The translations under genes and the position numbers were made by a program. A model generated the notes under the pieces. The model was given only the letters and a program-made list of their open reading frames with translations. It was not told the origin of the DNA and made no database searches. DNA of 64,000 nt, taken from assembly GCA_965250265.1 (NCBI GenBank), contig CBDFNO010000011.1, positions 124,001-188,000 on the forward strand, written 5' to 3'. Shown one piece after another: positions 27,197 to 35,546 of this stretch (its first letter is position 1; every line of letters starts with the position of its first letter). The stretch comes from PRS1 sp965250265. Lineage in GTDB: Bacteria > Bacteroidota > Bacteroidia > Flavobacteriales > Flavobacteriaceae.

Positions 27197-27241
27197 ATAA
27201 GCAATGAACATATAAAAATAATCAATTAAAAACAAACAATT

Positions 27242-27580
27242 ATGGAATTAGGAATTTTAGCAATTATATTCGGAGCAATTTTCGGTATATTTTATCTTTA
27301 CTTATCAACTCGAAATAAAGAACGTTTAGCACTAATAGAAAAAGGAGCAGATGCAAGTGTTTTTGCAAGAGGCAAACAACACACAGCACCAATATGGAAA
27401 GTACTTGTGCTTAATCTTGCGTTCTTATTTATGGGAATTGGCTTAGGTGTATTTTTTGCATCTTTATTAGACAATTACACTACATTAGATGATGACGCCA
27501 TTTATCCAGCATTAATATTTTTAATGGCAGGACTTGGGTTATATGTAGGATTTACACAAACTAAAAAGGTAGTAGATTAA
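27242..27580 (+). CDS. Small membrane protein, DUF6249-like
   Basis: 112 residues with three hydrophobic helices: about 3-22 (ILAIIFGAIFGIFYLYLS), 52-74 (VLVLNLAFLFMGIGLGVFFAS) and 87-104. A cytoplasmic loop with NKERLALIEKGAD between helices 1 and 2 is typical of DUF6249 proteins that accompany ECF sigma factors in Bacteroidota. No enzymatic function is known. It is divergent from the sigma factor gene and preceded by an ECF-type promoter, so it is the most likely target of that sigma factor. A terminator follows 18 bp after the stop. Confidence 0.8.
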   Translation: MELGILAIIFGAIFGIFYLYLSTRNKERLALIEKGADASVFARGKQHTAPIWKVLVLNLAFLFMGIGLGVFFASLLDNYTTLDDDAIYPALIFLMAGLGLYVGFTQTKKVVD

Positions 27581-27598
27581 ATTAAAACCAATCAAATT

Positions 27599-27632
27599 AA
27601 AAACCACTTCAAGTAAATTGAAGTGGTTTTTT
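27599..27632. terminator. Bidirectional terminator between the DUF6249 gene and the dipeptidase gene
   Basis: AAAACCACTTCAA pairs perfectly with TTGAAGTGGTTTT over a GTAAA loop, followed by T-rich sequence. It has the same arm sequence as the hairpins at 14205 and 17301. Confidence 0.85.
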
Positions 27633-27653
27633 AGTGTTAAATTAACCCAATAA

Positions 27654-28319
27654 TTACTCAACCACAAAATCAAAATAAGTATCTGGAAAAGGTTCCTCTT
27701 TTAATGTAAAATGCCACCATTCTTTCGGATAGTTTATAAAACCATGCTTAATCATAACCGTTTGTAGGAGTTGCCGATTAGCTATTTGTTTTTTAGTTAT
27801 ATCCTCATAATTTACCCAAGAATTTGTTCCAAAAAAATCGTATGAGCTCCCCATATCTATTTCTTTATTAGTCTCCTTATCAATAATGGTAAGATCTAAA
27901 GTACTTCCTCTACTATGGCCAGAAAGAGAAGCAATATATCCTTCTTTAAACAAGTCTTTCTTTTTTACCCCTGGATAATATACTTGTTTATTAATGGTAT
28001 CGTTCAAATCTTTTGCCCAGCGTATAAAATGGTTTACTGCTCGTTGTGGTCTATAGGCATCATAAACTTTAAGACAGTAGCCTTTGGTTTCAATCTCCTC
28101 TAGTACTCTCTTTAAAGCGTGGGCTGCATTTCGTGAAAGAATTAATTCATTTGCTTTATAACCTTTTATTGGTTTGCCAATAAAGTTATTTGTTGAGTAA
28201 TATCGTAATTCAATTTTAATATCAGGAATAATGTCTTTAACATACACAAAACCTTTAGGTAATTGTGCAAAAGTAAAAATGCTTATAAATGCGAATAAAA
28301 AGGAAAACTTAAATTTCAT
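27654..28319 (-). CDS. D-alanyl-D-alanine dipeptidase (VanX/DdpX-like, M15D)
   Basis: 221 residues with a signal peptide (MKFKFSFLFAFISIFTFA). Zinc ligands are visible: His135 and Asp142 in SGHSRGSTLDLTI and His203 in PKEWWHFTL, with catalytic-base Glu200. The substrate-positioning DAYRPQRA (87-94) is also conserved. Enzymes of this type split D-Ala-D-Ala; without VanH/VanA neighbours, and with an export signal, it more likely recycles D-Ala-D-Ala released from peptidoglycan in the periplasm than confers glycopeptide resistance. It is a single-gene unit, convergent with the DUF6249 gene. Confidence 0.92.
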   Translation of the reverse strand: MKFKFSFLFAFISIFTFAQLPKGFVYVKDIIPDIKIELRYYSTNNFIGKPIKGYKANELILSRNAAHALKRVLEEIETKGYCLKVYDAYRPQRAVNHFIRWAKDLNDTINKQVYYPGVKKKDLFKEGYIASLSGHSRGSTLDLTIIDKETNKEIDMGSSYDFFGTNSWVNYEDITKKQIANRQLLQTVMIKHGFINYPKEWWHFTLKEEPFPDTYFDFVVE

Positions 28320-28424
28320 TATTATTTATATAAAGCTAATTTAAGAAAATTAAATTTTAACTTATATGCAAGACGAATGGAATTTACAATTTTGAAGTAT
28401 ATTATTGTTAGTGAAAAGTATGGA

Positions 28425-28566
28425 AAATAAAAAACCGAGATCCCTCAATCTCGGTTTTTCTAAAATTTGCTTATATTACGCAGTTCGATTTAGGGTCTCT
28501 AATACCAACAACATAATGGCAAATATTAATTAATTAATCCATTGAACTAAAAACTAAATTTTAGTA
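28425..28566 (-). ncRNA. Candidate small RNA or mini-gene
   Basis: A perfect minus-strand -7 box, TACTTTTG (28572-28579), would start a transcript near 28566 that ends at the strong hairpin at 28430-28459, giving about 140 nt. Inside is a 12-codon frame (28514 to 28476) reading MLLVLETLNRTA. It could be a regulatory RNA with a leader peptide, or the decayed 3' end of a lost gene. No TTG is found at proper -33 spacing, so the promoter is uncertain. Confidence 0.3.
28430..28459 (-). terminator. Orphan terminator hairpin
   Basis: AAAAACCGAGA and TCTCGGTTTTT form an 11-bp perfect stem with an 8-nt loop; the minus-strand side continues into a T-rich tail. It lies 110 bp upstream of the dipeptidase start and no annotated gene ends at it. 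Confidence 0.7.
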
Positions 28567-28571
28567 CATAC

Positions 28572-28579
28572 CAAAAGTA
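28572..28579 (-). promoter_or_regulatory. -7 box of the candidate small RNA
   Basis: CAAAAGTA on plus is TACTTTTG on minus, an exact TAnnTTTG. It points away from the hydrolase gene, toward the orphan terminator. Confidence 0.3.
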
Positions 28580-28596
28580 AAATTATATTCAACCTC

Positions 28597-28674
28597 ATCG
28601 ATAATAAACTCTATTTATTCGATGAAATACACTTTTTTTTAACATTTATCGATAAAAAATATAATATTATCGAC
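28597..28674. repeat. Ordered TCGA array (tandem 51-bp units)
   Basis: TCGA occurs at 28598, 28619, 28649 and 28670, spaced 21, 30 and 21 bp. Each pair is an inverted repeat (ATCGATAA...TTA-TCGA type) followed by GAAATRCACTTT, so the segment is an imperfect tandem duplication with a 51-bp period. It lies between the candidate small-RNA promoter and the hydrolase gene. Related spacings occur at 39219-39273. Confidence 0.55.
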
Positions 28675-28826
28675 GAAATGCACTTTCTTGTATTTAGATT
28701 TTTGCTCATTAAAGCTTATATTTTTAGAATAATTTATACAAGTAAACGTTAGAAATAATAACATTACTTTTAAATTGTGAGTCAAACAAATAAACTTAAT
28801 TTATATTTTTAATAAAAGTGTACTAA

Positions 28827-29750
28827 ATGAATCTTAAAATATTAATTCTATTTCTATGTTTTAGTACTATTTTTTATACTCAAGATAAAACTTTTATCGA
28901 GCAACAACTTACCATTAACAAACATATAGATGGTACCTTACTTTTTCCTAACGAAGTAAATAAACCTAATCTGGCAATAATAATTGCTGGATCTGGACCT
29001 ACAGACAGAAATGGAAACCAAAATTTCTTAAAAAATAATTCGCTTAAAAAATTAGCTGAAAGGCTTACTCAAAATGGAATTGCTACTTTTAGATACGACA
29101 AACGGATTGTAAAACAAATAAGACAAGGTAATATTGATCCTAATATAAGTTTTAATGATTTTGTGACTGATGCTATTTCGGTTTTAAATTTCTTTAAACA
29201 TAAAGACAATTTTAATAAGGTATATATTATTGGTCATAGTCAAGGAAATTTGGTAGGCATGTTGGCAGCTAAAAAAGGTGCAGATGGTTTTATTTCTCTT
29301 GCTGGTGCAGGTAAAACTATAGATGAAGTTATATTAGATCAAATTAATAATACGGCTCCAATGTTTACTGAAGATGCAAAACGAGTATTCTCAATTTTAA
29401 AAGAAGAAAAAATTACTGAAGATTTCCCAATAGCTTTAACATCAATTTTTAATAAAGAGGTTCAACCTTTCATGACAAGTTGGATGCAATATAACCCTCA
29501 AGAAGAAATTAAAACATTGCAAATTCCAATTCTCATTATTAATGGAGATAAAGATTTACAAGTTTCAGAAAAAGAAGCATCTCTATTAAAAGATGCGTCA
29601 ACTAATGCTCAAATAGAAATTATTGAAAAAATGAATCATATTTTAGTACCAATTGACGGTGATAATTTAGAGAATTCAAAATCATATAATGAGCCTTTAA
29701 GAAAGCTTTCGTTTAAACTTATAGATGTTATTGTAAATTTCATTAAATAA
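28827..29750 (+). CDS. Alpha/beta hydrolase, probably exported
   Basis: 307 residues. A short hydrophobic N-terminus (MNLKILILFLCFSTIFYTQ) looks like a signal peptide. Motifs of the alpha/beta-hydrolase fold: oxyanion GSGPTDRNGN (55-64), nucleophile Ser138 in IIGHSQGNLVG, acidic residue in NGDKDLQ (Asp242/Asp244) and His272 in MNHILVP. The GSGPTDRNGN motif is shared with the YqjL/dienelactone-hydrolase-like group often fused to peptidoglycan-associated domains, but no second domain is present. Substrate is unknown; small esters are plausible. It is a single-gene unit separated by 211 bp from the next gene. Confidence 0.87.
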   Translation: MNLKILILFLCFSTIFYTQDKTFIEQQLTINKHIDGTLLFPNEVNKPNLAIIIAGSGPTDRNGNQNFLKNNSLKKLAERLTQNGIATFRYDKRIVKQIRQGNIDPNISFNDFVTDAISVLNFFKHKDNFNKVYIIGHSQGNLVGMLAAKKGADGFISLAGAGKTIDEVILDQINNTAPMFTEDAKRVFSILKEEKITEDFPIALTSIFNKEVQPFMTSWMQYNPQEEIKTLQIPILIINGDKDLQVSEKEASLLKDASTNAQIEIIEKMNHILVPIDGDNLENSKSYNEPLRKLSFKLIDVIVNFIK

Positions 29751-29803
29751 AGGTTTAAGCTTAATGTATAAGAAAAAAAGCAAGAAAATATTTGTTTATT
29801 AAA

Positions 29804-29832
29804 TTGTAAATCTTTTATTTGCATTGTATTTG
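29804..29832 (+). promoter_or_regulatory. Probable promoter of the outer-membrane protein gene
   Basis: TTG (29804-29806), an 18-bp spacer and TGTATTTG (29825-29832, one mismatch to TAnnTTTG). The predicted start region contains GTCGATA, shared with the promoter at 39239. AACGAGAA occurs twice downstream (29853 and 29894 regions) before the ATG. Confidence 0.4.
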
Positions 29833-29961
29833 GTCGATAAAATAAGCATTTAAACGAGAATAACTGACAGTTAACAGATAAACAAAGATGCTTAACGAGA
29901 AAATATGAATCTTTTACATAACTCTTTTAATTTTATGATTTTAAAGCCTACTATAAAAATT

Positions 29962-30684
29962 ATGAAAAAGCCCCTAATATTAGTTTTACTACTATTCTTA
30001 TGCTCATTTGCTTATACCCAAGAATATGGTGTAGGTATAAAAGGAGGTCTAAATTATTATACTATAGGTGATATTGTTACAGTCGGATCAAACGCTCAAG
30101 GCCCAGTTGCAGGACTAATTTTTGAACCAGTTAAAGACATAGGATATCAATTTGGCGCATTTCTAAATGTTGCATTTAATAAGTTTTATATTAGGCCAGA
30201 AATAAATTTTGTTACTAACAAAAATAATTATGATTTTCCATTACAAACATCTCATTGGGCAGCATCAAAAATAAACGTTCCTTTATTACTAGGTTATAAA
30301 ATATATGATCCAATTTCTATATATATAGGACCAAGTTTTAGTTTTTTTAACGAGATGAATTTGGACGGAGCAAATAATTCAACAGGAGAATCTCCCATAA
30401 ATTATTCTAAAAATGCTTCTAATTTAATGTTTGGAATTCAAGTAGAATTTAAAAGATTTGGAGTTGATCTGCGTTATGAGTTAAGCTTAAAAGAAACTGT
30501 TGAAGAAAGACAAGATATTCACAATTCAGGATACGGAGTTAATCAAGCAGATATATATTCTTACAAACCATCTCAAGTTAGTTTAAGCCTTAACATATTT
30601 TTATTTAGAACTGACGGAGATGATATTGATGACTTCTTTTCTAGATTATTCAGAGGTAATGCATGTAACTGTCTGAAAAATTAA
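29962..30684 (+). CDS. Outer-membrane beta-barrel protein, PorT-like
   Basis: 240 residues from the ATG at 29962, which begins a typical signal peptide (MKKPLILVLLLFLCSFAYTQ); an ATG at 29905 would add 19 residues before it and is less likely. The mature part has the eight-strand small-barrel pattern of alternating hydrophobic and aromatic residues (EYGVGIKGGLNYYTIGD, FYIRPEINFV, FGVDLRYELSL), as in the outer-membrane beta-barrel (PorT/OmpA-like) family. Function is unknown; such proteins are usually structural or assist secretion. A strong terminator follows. Confidence 0.8.
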   Translation: MKKPLILVLLLFLCSFAYTQEYGVGIKGGLNYYTIGDIVTVGSNAQGPVAGLIFEPVKDIGYQFGAFLNVAFNKFYIRPEINFVTNKNNYDFPLQTSHWAASKINVPLLLGYKIYDPISIYIGPSFSFFNEMNLDGANNSTGESPINYSKNASNLMFGIQVEFKRFGVDLRYELSLKETVEERQDIHNSGYGVNQADIYSYKPSQVSLSLNIFLFRTDGDDIDDFFSRLFRGNACNCLKN

Positions 30685-30710
30685 TTTAAAACATACATAT
30701 TACAAATTCA

Positions 30711-30748
30711 AAAAAAGCATCTTCCAAAAATATGGAGGATGCTTTTTT
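30711..30748 (+). terminator. Terminator of the outer-membrane protein gene
   Basis: A 16-bp stem (core GCATCTTCCA/TGGAGGATGC, one G-U pair) with a 6-nt loop and a T-run, 26 bp after the stop. Confidence 0.85.
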
Positions 30749-30892
30749 ACTAACCAACCAAAAATGTAATTATTACTTTTTGAAGAATTCAATATAAATA
30801 ATTACACTACTAAATTTACAAATACCATGCCAAATTCTTAGAGTTATTCTTTAAAATATTACAAAAACTTAAGCACTTATAGTTTATTCTTT

Positions 30893-30900
30893 TACATTTG
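30893..30900 (+). promoter_or_regulatory. -7 box upstream of the DUF5916 gene
   Basis: TACATTTG is an exact TAnnTTTG. Its last three bases are the TTG that would be read as an in-frame start codon, so that TTG cannot be the true start of translation. Confidence 0.55.
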
Positions 30901-30921
30901 TCGCGTTCTAACCATCTTATA

Positions 30922-33123
30922 TTGAAAAAACTACTTCTACTAATCGCCTTATTTACAGTTTCAATATGCTTATCTCAAAGAGTAAAGAATAAAACTGTAC
31001 ACGTAAAATATATTAACGAACCAATAACAGTTGATGCTGTTTTAGATGAAACATCATGGGGATTAACAAAACCGGCAACCAATTTCTGGCAACATTTTCC
31101 TACAGACTCCTTACAGGCAAAGCAACAAGCAGAAATAAAAATGATGTTTGATGATAAAAACCTGTATATAGGTATGAAAGTGAATTCATCAGGAGATAAA
31201 TTTGTTATTCCTTCATTACGACGTGACTTTAGAGCTTCAGGAAATGACAATATCACTTTACTTTTTGACACCTTTAATGATGGAACCAATGCTTTTTTCT
31301 TTGGCACAAACCCTTTAGGTGTAAAAAGAGATGCATTACTTTCGGGAGGAGGAACTGATCTTAGAGGGTTTGTTATGGCCTGGGATACAAAATGGCTATG
31401 TGAGACTAAAGTATATAACAATTACTATATAGTTGAATGGATGATTCCTCTCTCTGCCTTCAAATATCGTGAGGGAGAAACCAAGTGGCGTTTTAACAGC
31501 TATCATTTTGACACGAAAGACAATGAAATGAATACGTGGATTAATATCCCTCAAAATCAATATATTTTTAGTCTGGCATATATGGGAGATATGATTTTTG
31601 AGAAACCTCTCGGTGGTTCTAAATCGCCTATCTCAATTATTCCTTTTATAAATACATTAGTTGCAAAGGATTATGAATCCGACGATTCAACTTCGGACTT
31701 TAAATTTGGTGGTGATGCTAAATTTACTATTGGCAATAGTATGAATCTAGATCTTACCGTAAATCCAGATTTCTCTCAAGTAGAAGTCGATCAACAGATA
31801 ACTAATCTAACCCGTTTTGAAGTGTCACTACCCGAAAGAAGACAGTTCTTTATCGAAAATAGTGATCTTTTTTCCGACTTTGGAAACAACCGAGACGCAA
31901 ATCCATTCTTTTCAAGACGTATTGGAATTGCAAGTGATATTGATGGTAATAGTATAGAAAATGATATTATTGGAGGTGTTAGATTAAGTGGGAAAGTAAA
32001 TAACAATTTACGATTAGGGATTTTAAACATGCAAACTGCTGAGGATATTGCAAACGAAATACCAACTACAAATAATGCTGTTTTAACTGTACAACAAAAA
32101 CTATTTAGTCGTTCCAGTTTAAGCGTCATGTTAATTAATAAACAAGCTACTAAGGATTACGATTTTCTTGAGAACACAGACAGGTACAATCGCGTTTTAG
32201 GGATTGATTATAAATTAGCTTCTGAAGATAATACTTGGGTTGGGAAATACTTTTTTCACAAATCGTTTTCCCCAAATGTAAATAGTAAAGACATTTCGGC
32301 TGGAGCTTCAACGAATTATAACAGTAGATACTGGAATGTGAGGATTAGCGGAACTTATGTCGGTGATAATTTTAGATCTGATTTAGGATTCATACGTAGG
32401 ACAGATATATTTAAATTATTTACACAGGTACAAAGAGTTTTTTGGCCTAAGCAAGGTAACGTCCAAAAACATAGCTTATCTGTTACGCCTATTTTACATT
32501 GGCGTCCGGAGTTAAACTTTGAAAACTCAGATTACACATTTGTAACGCGTTGGCAAGCTAATTTTAAAAACACTTCAAGAGTAGAACTTGAAATGTTCAA
32601 TAGATTTACTCATCTTTATGATAGTTTTGATCCAACTGGAACTGATGGAGGCATACCTCTCCCTGGAGATAAAGATTATCGTTACACTAGTTTTGAGGCG
32701 AGTTACAATTCCGATATGAAAAAAGAATTTTCTTTTAATTTAAGCCCGTCAATTGGTAAATTTTATAATGGAGAAAAGTTATCTATGAGAGCTTTTTTAA
32801 CTTGGCGGTTACAGCCATATTTTTCAACTTCAATTCAAATTAATTACGATAATATTAATTTGCCAAACCCATATCCAGATGCTTCGATATGGCTTATCGG
32901 TCCTAAATTTGACATAACATTTAATAAGAATTTATTTTGGGCTACCTTTATACAATATAGTAGTCAGCGAGACAATTTTAGTGTAAATACAAGACTACAA
33001 TGGCGATTTGCGCCATTATCAGATTTATTTGTAGTATATAACGATAATTATTTTACAGATAATGTCTTTGCACCAAGAGTACGTTCGTTTAATGTTAAAC
33101 TAACATATTGGCTTAATATTTAA
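30922..33123 (+). CDS. DUF5916 protein with CBM9-like N-terminal domain
   Basis: 733 residues from a TTG at 30922, the only codon that puts a normal signal peptide (KKLLLLIALFTVSICLSQ) at the start; an upstream TTG at 30898 lies in the promoter and no ATG exists before the mature domain. Residues about 25-215 form a carbohydrate-binding family 9-like beta-sandwich (VLDETSWGLTKPATNFWQ, LYIGMKVNSS). The remaining 500 residues are the DUF5916 domain, rich in beta strands with NPDFSQVEVD and LPERRQFFIENSDLF, probably an outer-membrane barrel. No reaction is known. The DUF819 gene starts 4 bp after the stop, so the two form an operon. Confidence 0.87.
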   Translation: MKKLLLLIALFTVSICLSQRVKNKTVHVKYINEPITVDAVLDETSWGLTKPATNFWQHFPTDSLQAKQQAEIKMMFDDKNLYIGMKVNSSGDKFVIPSLRRDFRASGNDNITLLFDTFNDGTNAFFFGTNPLGVKRDALLSGGGTDLRGFVMAWDTKWLCETKVYNNYYIVEWMIPLSAFKYREGETKWRFNSYHFDTKDNEMNTWINIPQNQYIFSLAYMGDMIFEKPLGGSKSPISIIPFINTLVAKDYESDDSTSDFKFGGDAKFTIGNSMNLDLTVNPDFSQVEVDQQITNLTRFEVSLPERRQFFIENSDLFSDFGNNRDANPFFSRRIGIASDIDGNSIENDIIGGVRLSGKVNNNLRLGILNMQTAEDIANEIPTTNNAVLTVQQKLFSRSSLSVMLINKQATKDYDFLENTDRYNRVLGIDYKLASEDNTWVGKYFFHKSFSPNVNSKDISAGASTNYNSRYWNVRISGTYVGDNFRSDLGFIRRTDIFKLFTQVQRVFWPKQGNVQKHSLSVTPILHWRPELNFENSDYTFVTRWQANFKNTSRVELEMFNRFTHLYDSFDPTGTDGGIPLPGDKDYRYTSFEASYNSDMKKEFSFNLSPSIGKFYNGEKLSMRAFLTWRLQPYFSTSIQINYDNINLPNPYPDASIWLIGPKFDITFNKNLFWATFIQYSSQRDNFSVNTRLQWRFAPLSDLFVVYNDNYFTDNVFAPRVRSFNVKLTYWLNI

Positions 33124-33127
33124 TAAA

Positions 33128-34438
33128 ATGGATAATGCACCTCTTTTTACCGACGATACCATAGTATTTGGTTTATTAATGCTGGCATTAGGATTCATAT
33201 TTTATACTGAGTCTATTAAAACAGGATTTTGGCATAAATTTTACAAGATAGTTCCTGGACTTTTTGTAGCCTATATGATTCCTGCAGTGTTTACAACCTT
33301 GGGACTCATTGCACCTGAATGGGAAACTATAGATCAATCTGGTAATGTTGTTGAGCATAGTACAAATTTATATTATGTATCAAGTCGTTATTTATTACCA
33401 GCAGCTTTAGTTTTAATGACCTTGAGTATTGATTTAAAAGCCGTTTTTAATTTAGGTTGGAAAGCTTTAATTATGTTTTTTACCGGAACTATAGGAATTG
33501 TTATTGGAGGTCCAATTGCTATTTTATTGATTTCTATGGTTTCACCAGAAACTGTAGGAGGTTTTGGACCAGATGCTGTATGGAGAGGACTATCTACGCT
33601 TGCAGGAAGTTGGATAGGTGGAGGAGCTAACCAAACAGCTATGCTAGAAATTTATGGCTATAACCCAAAACTTTATGGAGGAATGGTATTTGTAGATATT
33701 GTTGTTGCAAATATTTGGATGGCTATTTTACTTATAGGTATTGGTAAACGAAATCGTATTAATAAGTGGTTAGGAGCTGATACATCTTCAATCGAAACAT
33801 TAAAAGAAAAAGTTTCTGCTTTTACCAATAAAATAAAAAGAAACCCTTCTTTAACCGATTTAATGATAATTGCTGCTATTGCTTTCGGTACAGTTAGCTT
33901 TGCTCATTTATGCTCAAACTTTTTAGCTCCTTTCTTTGAACAAACAGTTGCCAACATTGAATCTCTAACCAAAAGAAATATGTTTACGTTTTTAGGTTCT
34001 AAATTCTTTTGGATGATAAGTATTGCAACTATCATTGCTATTCTATTGTCATTTACTAAAGCTAAAAATTATGAAGGTGCAGGAGCCAGTAAATTTGGTA
34101 GTGTGTTTATTTACATCCTTGTAGCTTCTATTGGAATGAAGATGGATTTAACCTTAATATTTGATAACGCAGGTTTAATTGTTATTGGTGTAGTTTGGAT
34201 GTCTATACATGCAGGTTTATTAATATTAGTTGCTAAACTTATAAAAGCACCATATTTCTTTTTAGCTATTGGTAGTCAGGCAAATGTTGGTGGAGCAGCA
34301 TCTGCTCCAATTGTGGCATCAGCTTTTCACCCATCATTAGCAACTGTTGGTGTATTGCTTGCTGTTGTTGGATATGCAATTGGAACTGTAGCAGCTATTT
34401 TATGCACCATTTTATTGGAGTTAGCTGCGGTGAACTAA
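33128..34438 (+). CDS. DUF819 family membrane protein (YjcL-like)
   Basis: 436 residues with ten or more membrane helices. Characteristic motifs include GSWIGGGANQTAM (about 158-170) and SQANVGGAASAPIVASAFHP (about 385-404), which place conserved glycines and polar residues inside the membrane as in elevator-type carriers. The family is generally taken to be transporters, with unknown substrate. It is encoded 4 bp after a DUF5916 outer-membrane protein, so the two may handle the same compound across both membranes; this is inference from position. No dedicated terminator is seen before the DUF4369 gene. Confidence 0.87.
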   Translation: MDNAPLFTDDTIVFGLLMLALGFIFYTESIKTGFWHKFYKIVPGLFVAYMIPAVFTTLGLIAPEWETIDQSGNVVEHSTNLYYVSSRYLLPAALVLMTLSIDLKAVFNLGWKALIMFFTGTIGIVIGGPIAILLISMVSPETVGGFGPDAVWRGLSTLAGSWIGGGANQTAMLEIYGYNPKLYGGMVFVDIVVANIWMAILLIGIGKRNRINKWLGADTSSIETLKEKVSAFTNKIKRNPSLTDLMIIAAIAFGTVSFAHLCSNFLAPFFEQTVANIESLTKRNMFTFLGSKFFWMISIATIIAILLSFTKAKNYEGAGASKFGSVFIYILVASIGMKMDLTLIFDNAGLIVIGVVWMSIHAGLLILVAKLIKAPYFFLAIGSQANVGGAASAPIVASAFHPSLATVGVLLAVVGYAIGTVAAILCTILLELAAVN

Positions 34439-34512
34439 ATGTAATTATTGTACTCGGTTAAATTTTTTTTAAACACAATTTTTAAGATATTTGCTACCAT
34501 AAATTTTTATCT

Positions 34513-35211
34513 ATGAATAAAGCATTAATCATATTATCTTTACTACTTATTTTTTCTTGCACCGAAAAGGAATCTGATCTAATTGTAACAGGTAATATAA
34601 AAGGATTAAAAAAAGGAACCTTATATCTTCAAAAACTAAAAGATACTGCTTTGGTCATTTTAGATTCACTAGAGATTAATGGAGAGCTCCCCTTTGAATT
34701 ACAAAGCGATTTAGAAGAACCTGAAGTTTTATATCTAACTCTTGATAAAAATAGTCCTAACACTCATAGATTATCATTTTTTGCCAATAAAGGTGTTACT
34801 GTAATTAATACCTCTTTAAAACGATTTGCGTTTGATGCTAATATTAAAGGTTCTGTACAACAAGAACTATATGATGAGTATAATTCTATTATTTCAAAAT
34901 TTAACAATCAACAATTAGAATTAATTAAAAGTCAATTTGAGGCACAACAAAGTGCAAATGATTCTTTAATAGAAGCTGTAAATTTTGATGCTGAAAATCT
35001 TATTAAACGAAAATATTTATATACTGTTAATTTCGCTTTAAATAATACTGATAGTGAAGTAGCTCCTTATGTTGCACTTGCAGAAATATATGACGCTAAT
35101 ATTAAATATTTAGATACTATATACAATTCACTTAAAAAAGAAATTGCAAGTTCTAAGTATGGCAAAGCATTGGGCACTTATATTAAAAAACTTAAAGAGG
35201 AAGGTAATTAA
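34513..35211 (+). CDS. DUF4369 lipoprotein
   Basis: 232 residues. The lipobox LIFSC puts the lipidated cysteine at about 17. Residues 22-115 are a DUF4369 beta-sandwich (VTGNIKGLKKGTLYLQKLKDT), the domain often fused to a thioredoxin-like domain in Bacteroidota; here the thioredoxin part is absent and replaced by a helical region rich in Gln, Glu and Lys (about 118-232). The protein is thus expected to be membrane-anchored in the periplasm without redox activity. The gene starts 74 bp after the DUF819 stop with a weak -7-like GATATTTG at 34486-34493. A weak imperfect hairpin follows the stop. Confidence 0.85.
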   Translation: MNKALIILSLLLIFSCTEKESDLIVTGNIKGLKKGTLYLQKLKDTALVILDSLEINGELPFELQSDLEEPEVLYLTLDKNSPNTHRLSFFANKGVTVINTSLKRFAFDANIKGSVQQELYDEYNSIISKFNNQQLELIKSQFEAQQSANDSLIEAVNFDAENLIKRKYLYTVNFALNNTDSEVAPYVALAEIYDANIKYLDTIYNSLKKEIASSKYGKALGTYIKKLKEEGN

Positions 35212-35244
35212 AATAAAAAACTCGTATAAAGCGAACTTTTTATT

Positions 35245-35511
35245 TTATAATTTGTTTATTTTTTCAATTAACGCTCTACCTCTATCTTCAAGGTCTTTGT
35301 TAATAGTTTTAAAGTGAGCTTTTTTATTCTCTACACTTCTATCGTTAACCTTAGCAATTAGGTCATCAAAAGTAGCAATAGCTTCATCTATAATAGCCTC
35401 ACTTTTTTTTGTGTCTTTATCTGTATTAGAATATTCCCAGATATAAACTGCTTCTATGATATCGCCTAAAACATAATTGATATCTTTCTTCAGGTCTCTT
35501 ACGTTTCCCAT
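35245..35511 (-). CDS. Small acidic helical protein of unknown function
   Basis: 88 residues, entirely helical in appearance, with many charged residues (MGNVRDLKKDINYVLGD, TFDDLIAKVNDRSVENKK) and no signal or membrane segment, so cytoplasmic. I recognise it only as a small conserved flavobacterial protein without named function. It lies 32 bp downstream of manA on the same strand but has its own TAATTTTG box inside the 3' end of manA, so it can be transcribed separately. Confidence 0.7.
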   Translation of the reverse strand: MGNVRDLKKDINYVLGDIIEAVYIWEYSNTDKDTKKSEAIIDEAIATFDDLIAKVNDRSVENKKAHFKTINKDLEDRGRALIEKINKL

Positions 35512-35538
35512 AATTATTATTTAAATTTATTTAGTTTG

Positions 35539-35546
35539 CAAAATTA
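35539..35546 (-). promoter_or_regulatory. -7 box of the small helical protein gene
   Basis: TAATTTTG followed by CA on the minus strand matches TAnnTTTG. It overlaps the manA stop codon region and lies 28 bp before the ATG at 35511. Confidence 0.4.

Larger units (their letters stand above)
28320..28826. other. 507-bp gene-poor interval
   Basis: No protein-coding gene of normal size is present. The interval contains a terminator hairpin not assigned to any annotated gene (28430-28459), a possible minus-strand small transcript ending there, a four-copy TCGA array (28597-28674) and an extremely AT-rich stretch leading to the hydrolase start. The bases at 28476-28514 are clearly richer in G+C than their surroundings. 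Confidence 0.7.

Noticed and set aside
27654..28319. VanX homologue as a vancomycin resistance gene
   Set aside because: No vanH, vanA, vanR or vanS neighbours, and the protein has an export signal; a role in peptidoglycan recycling is more likely.
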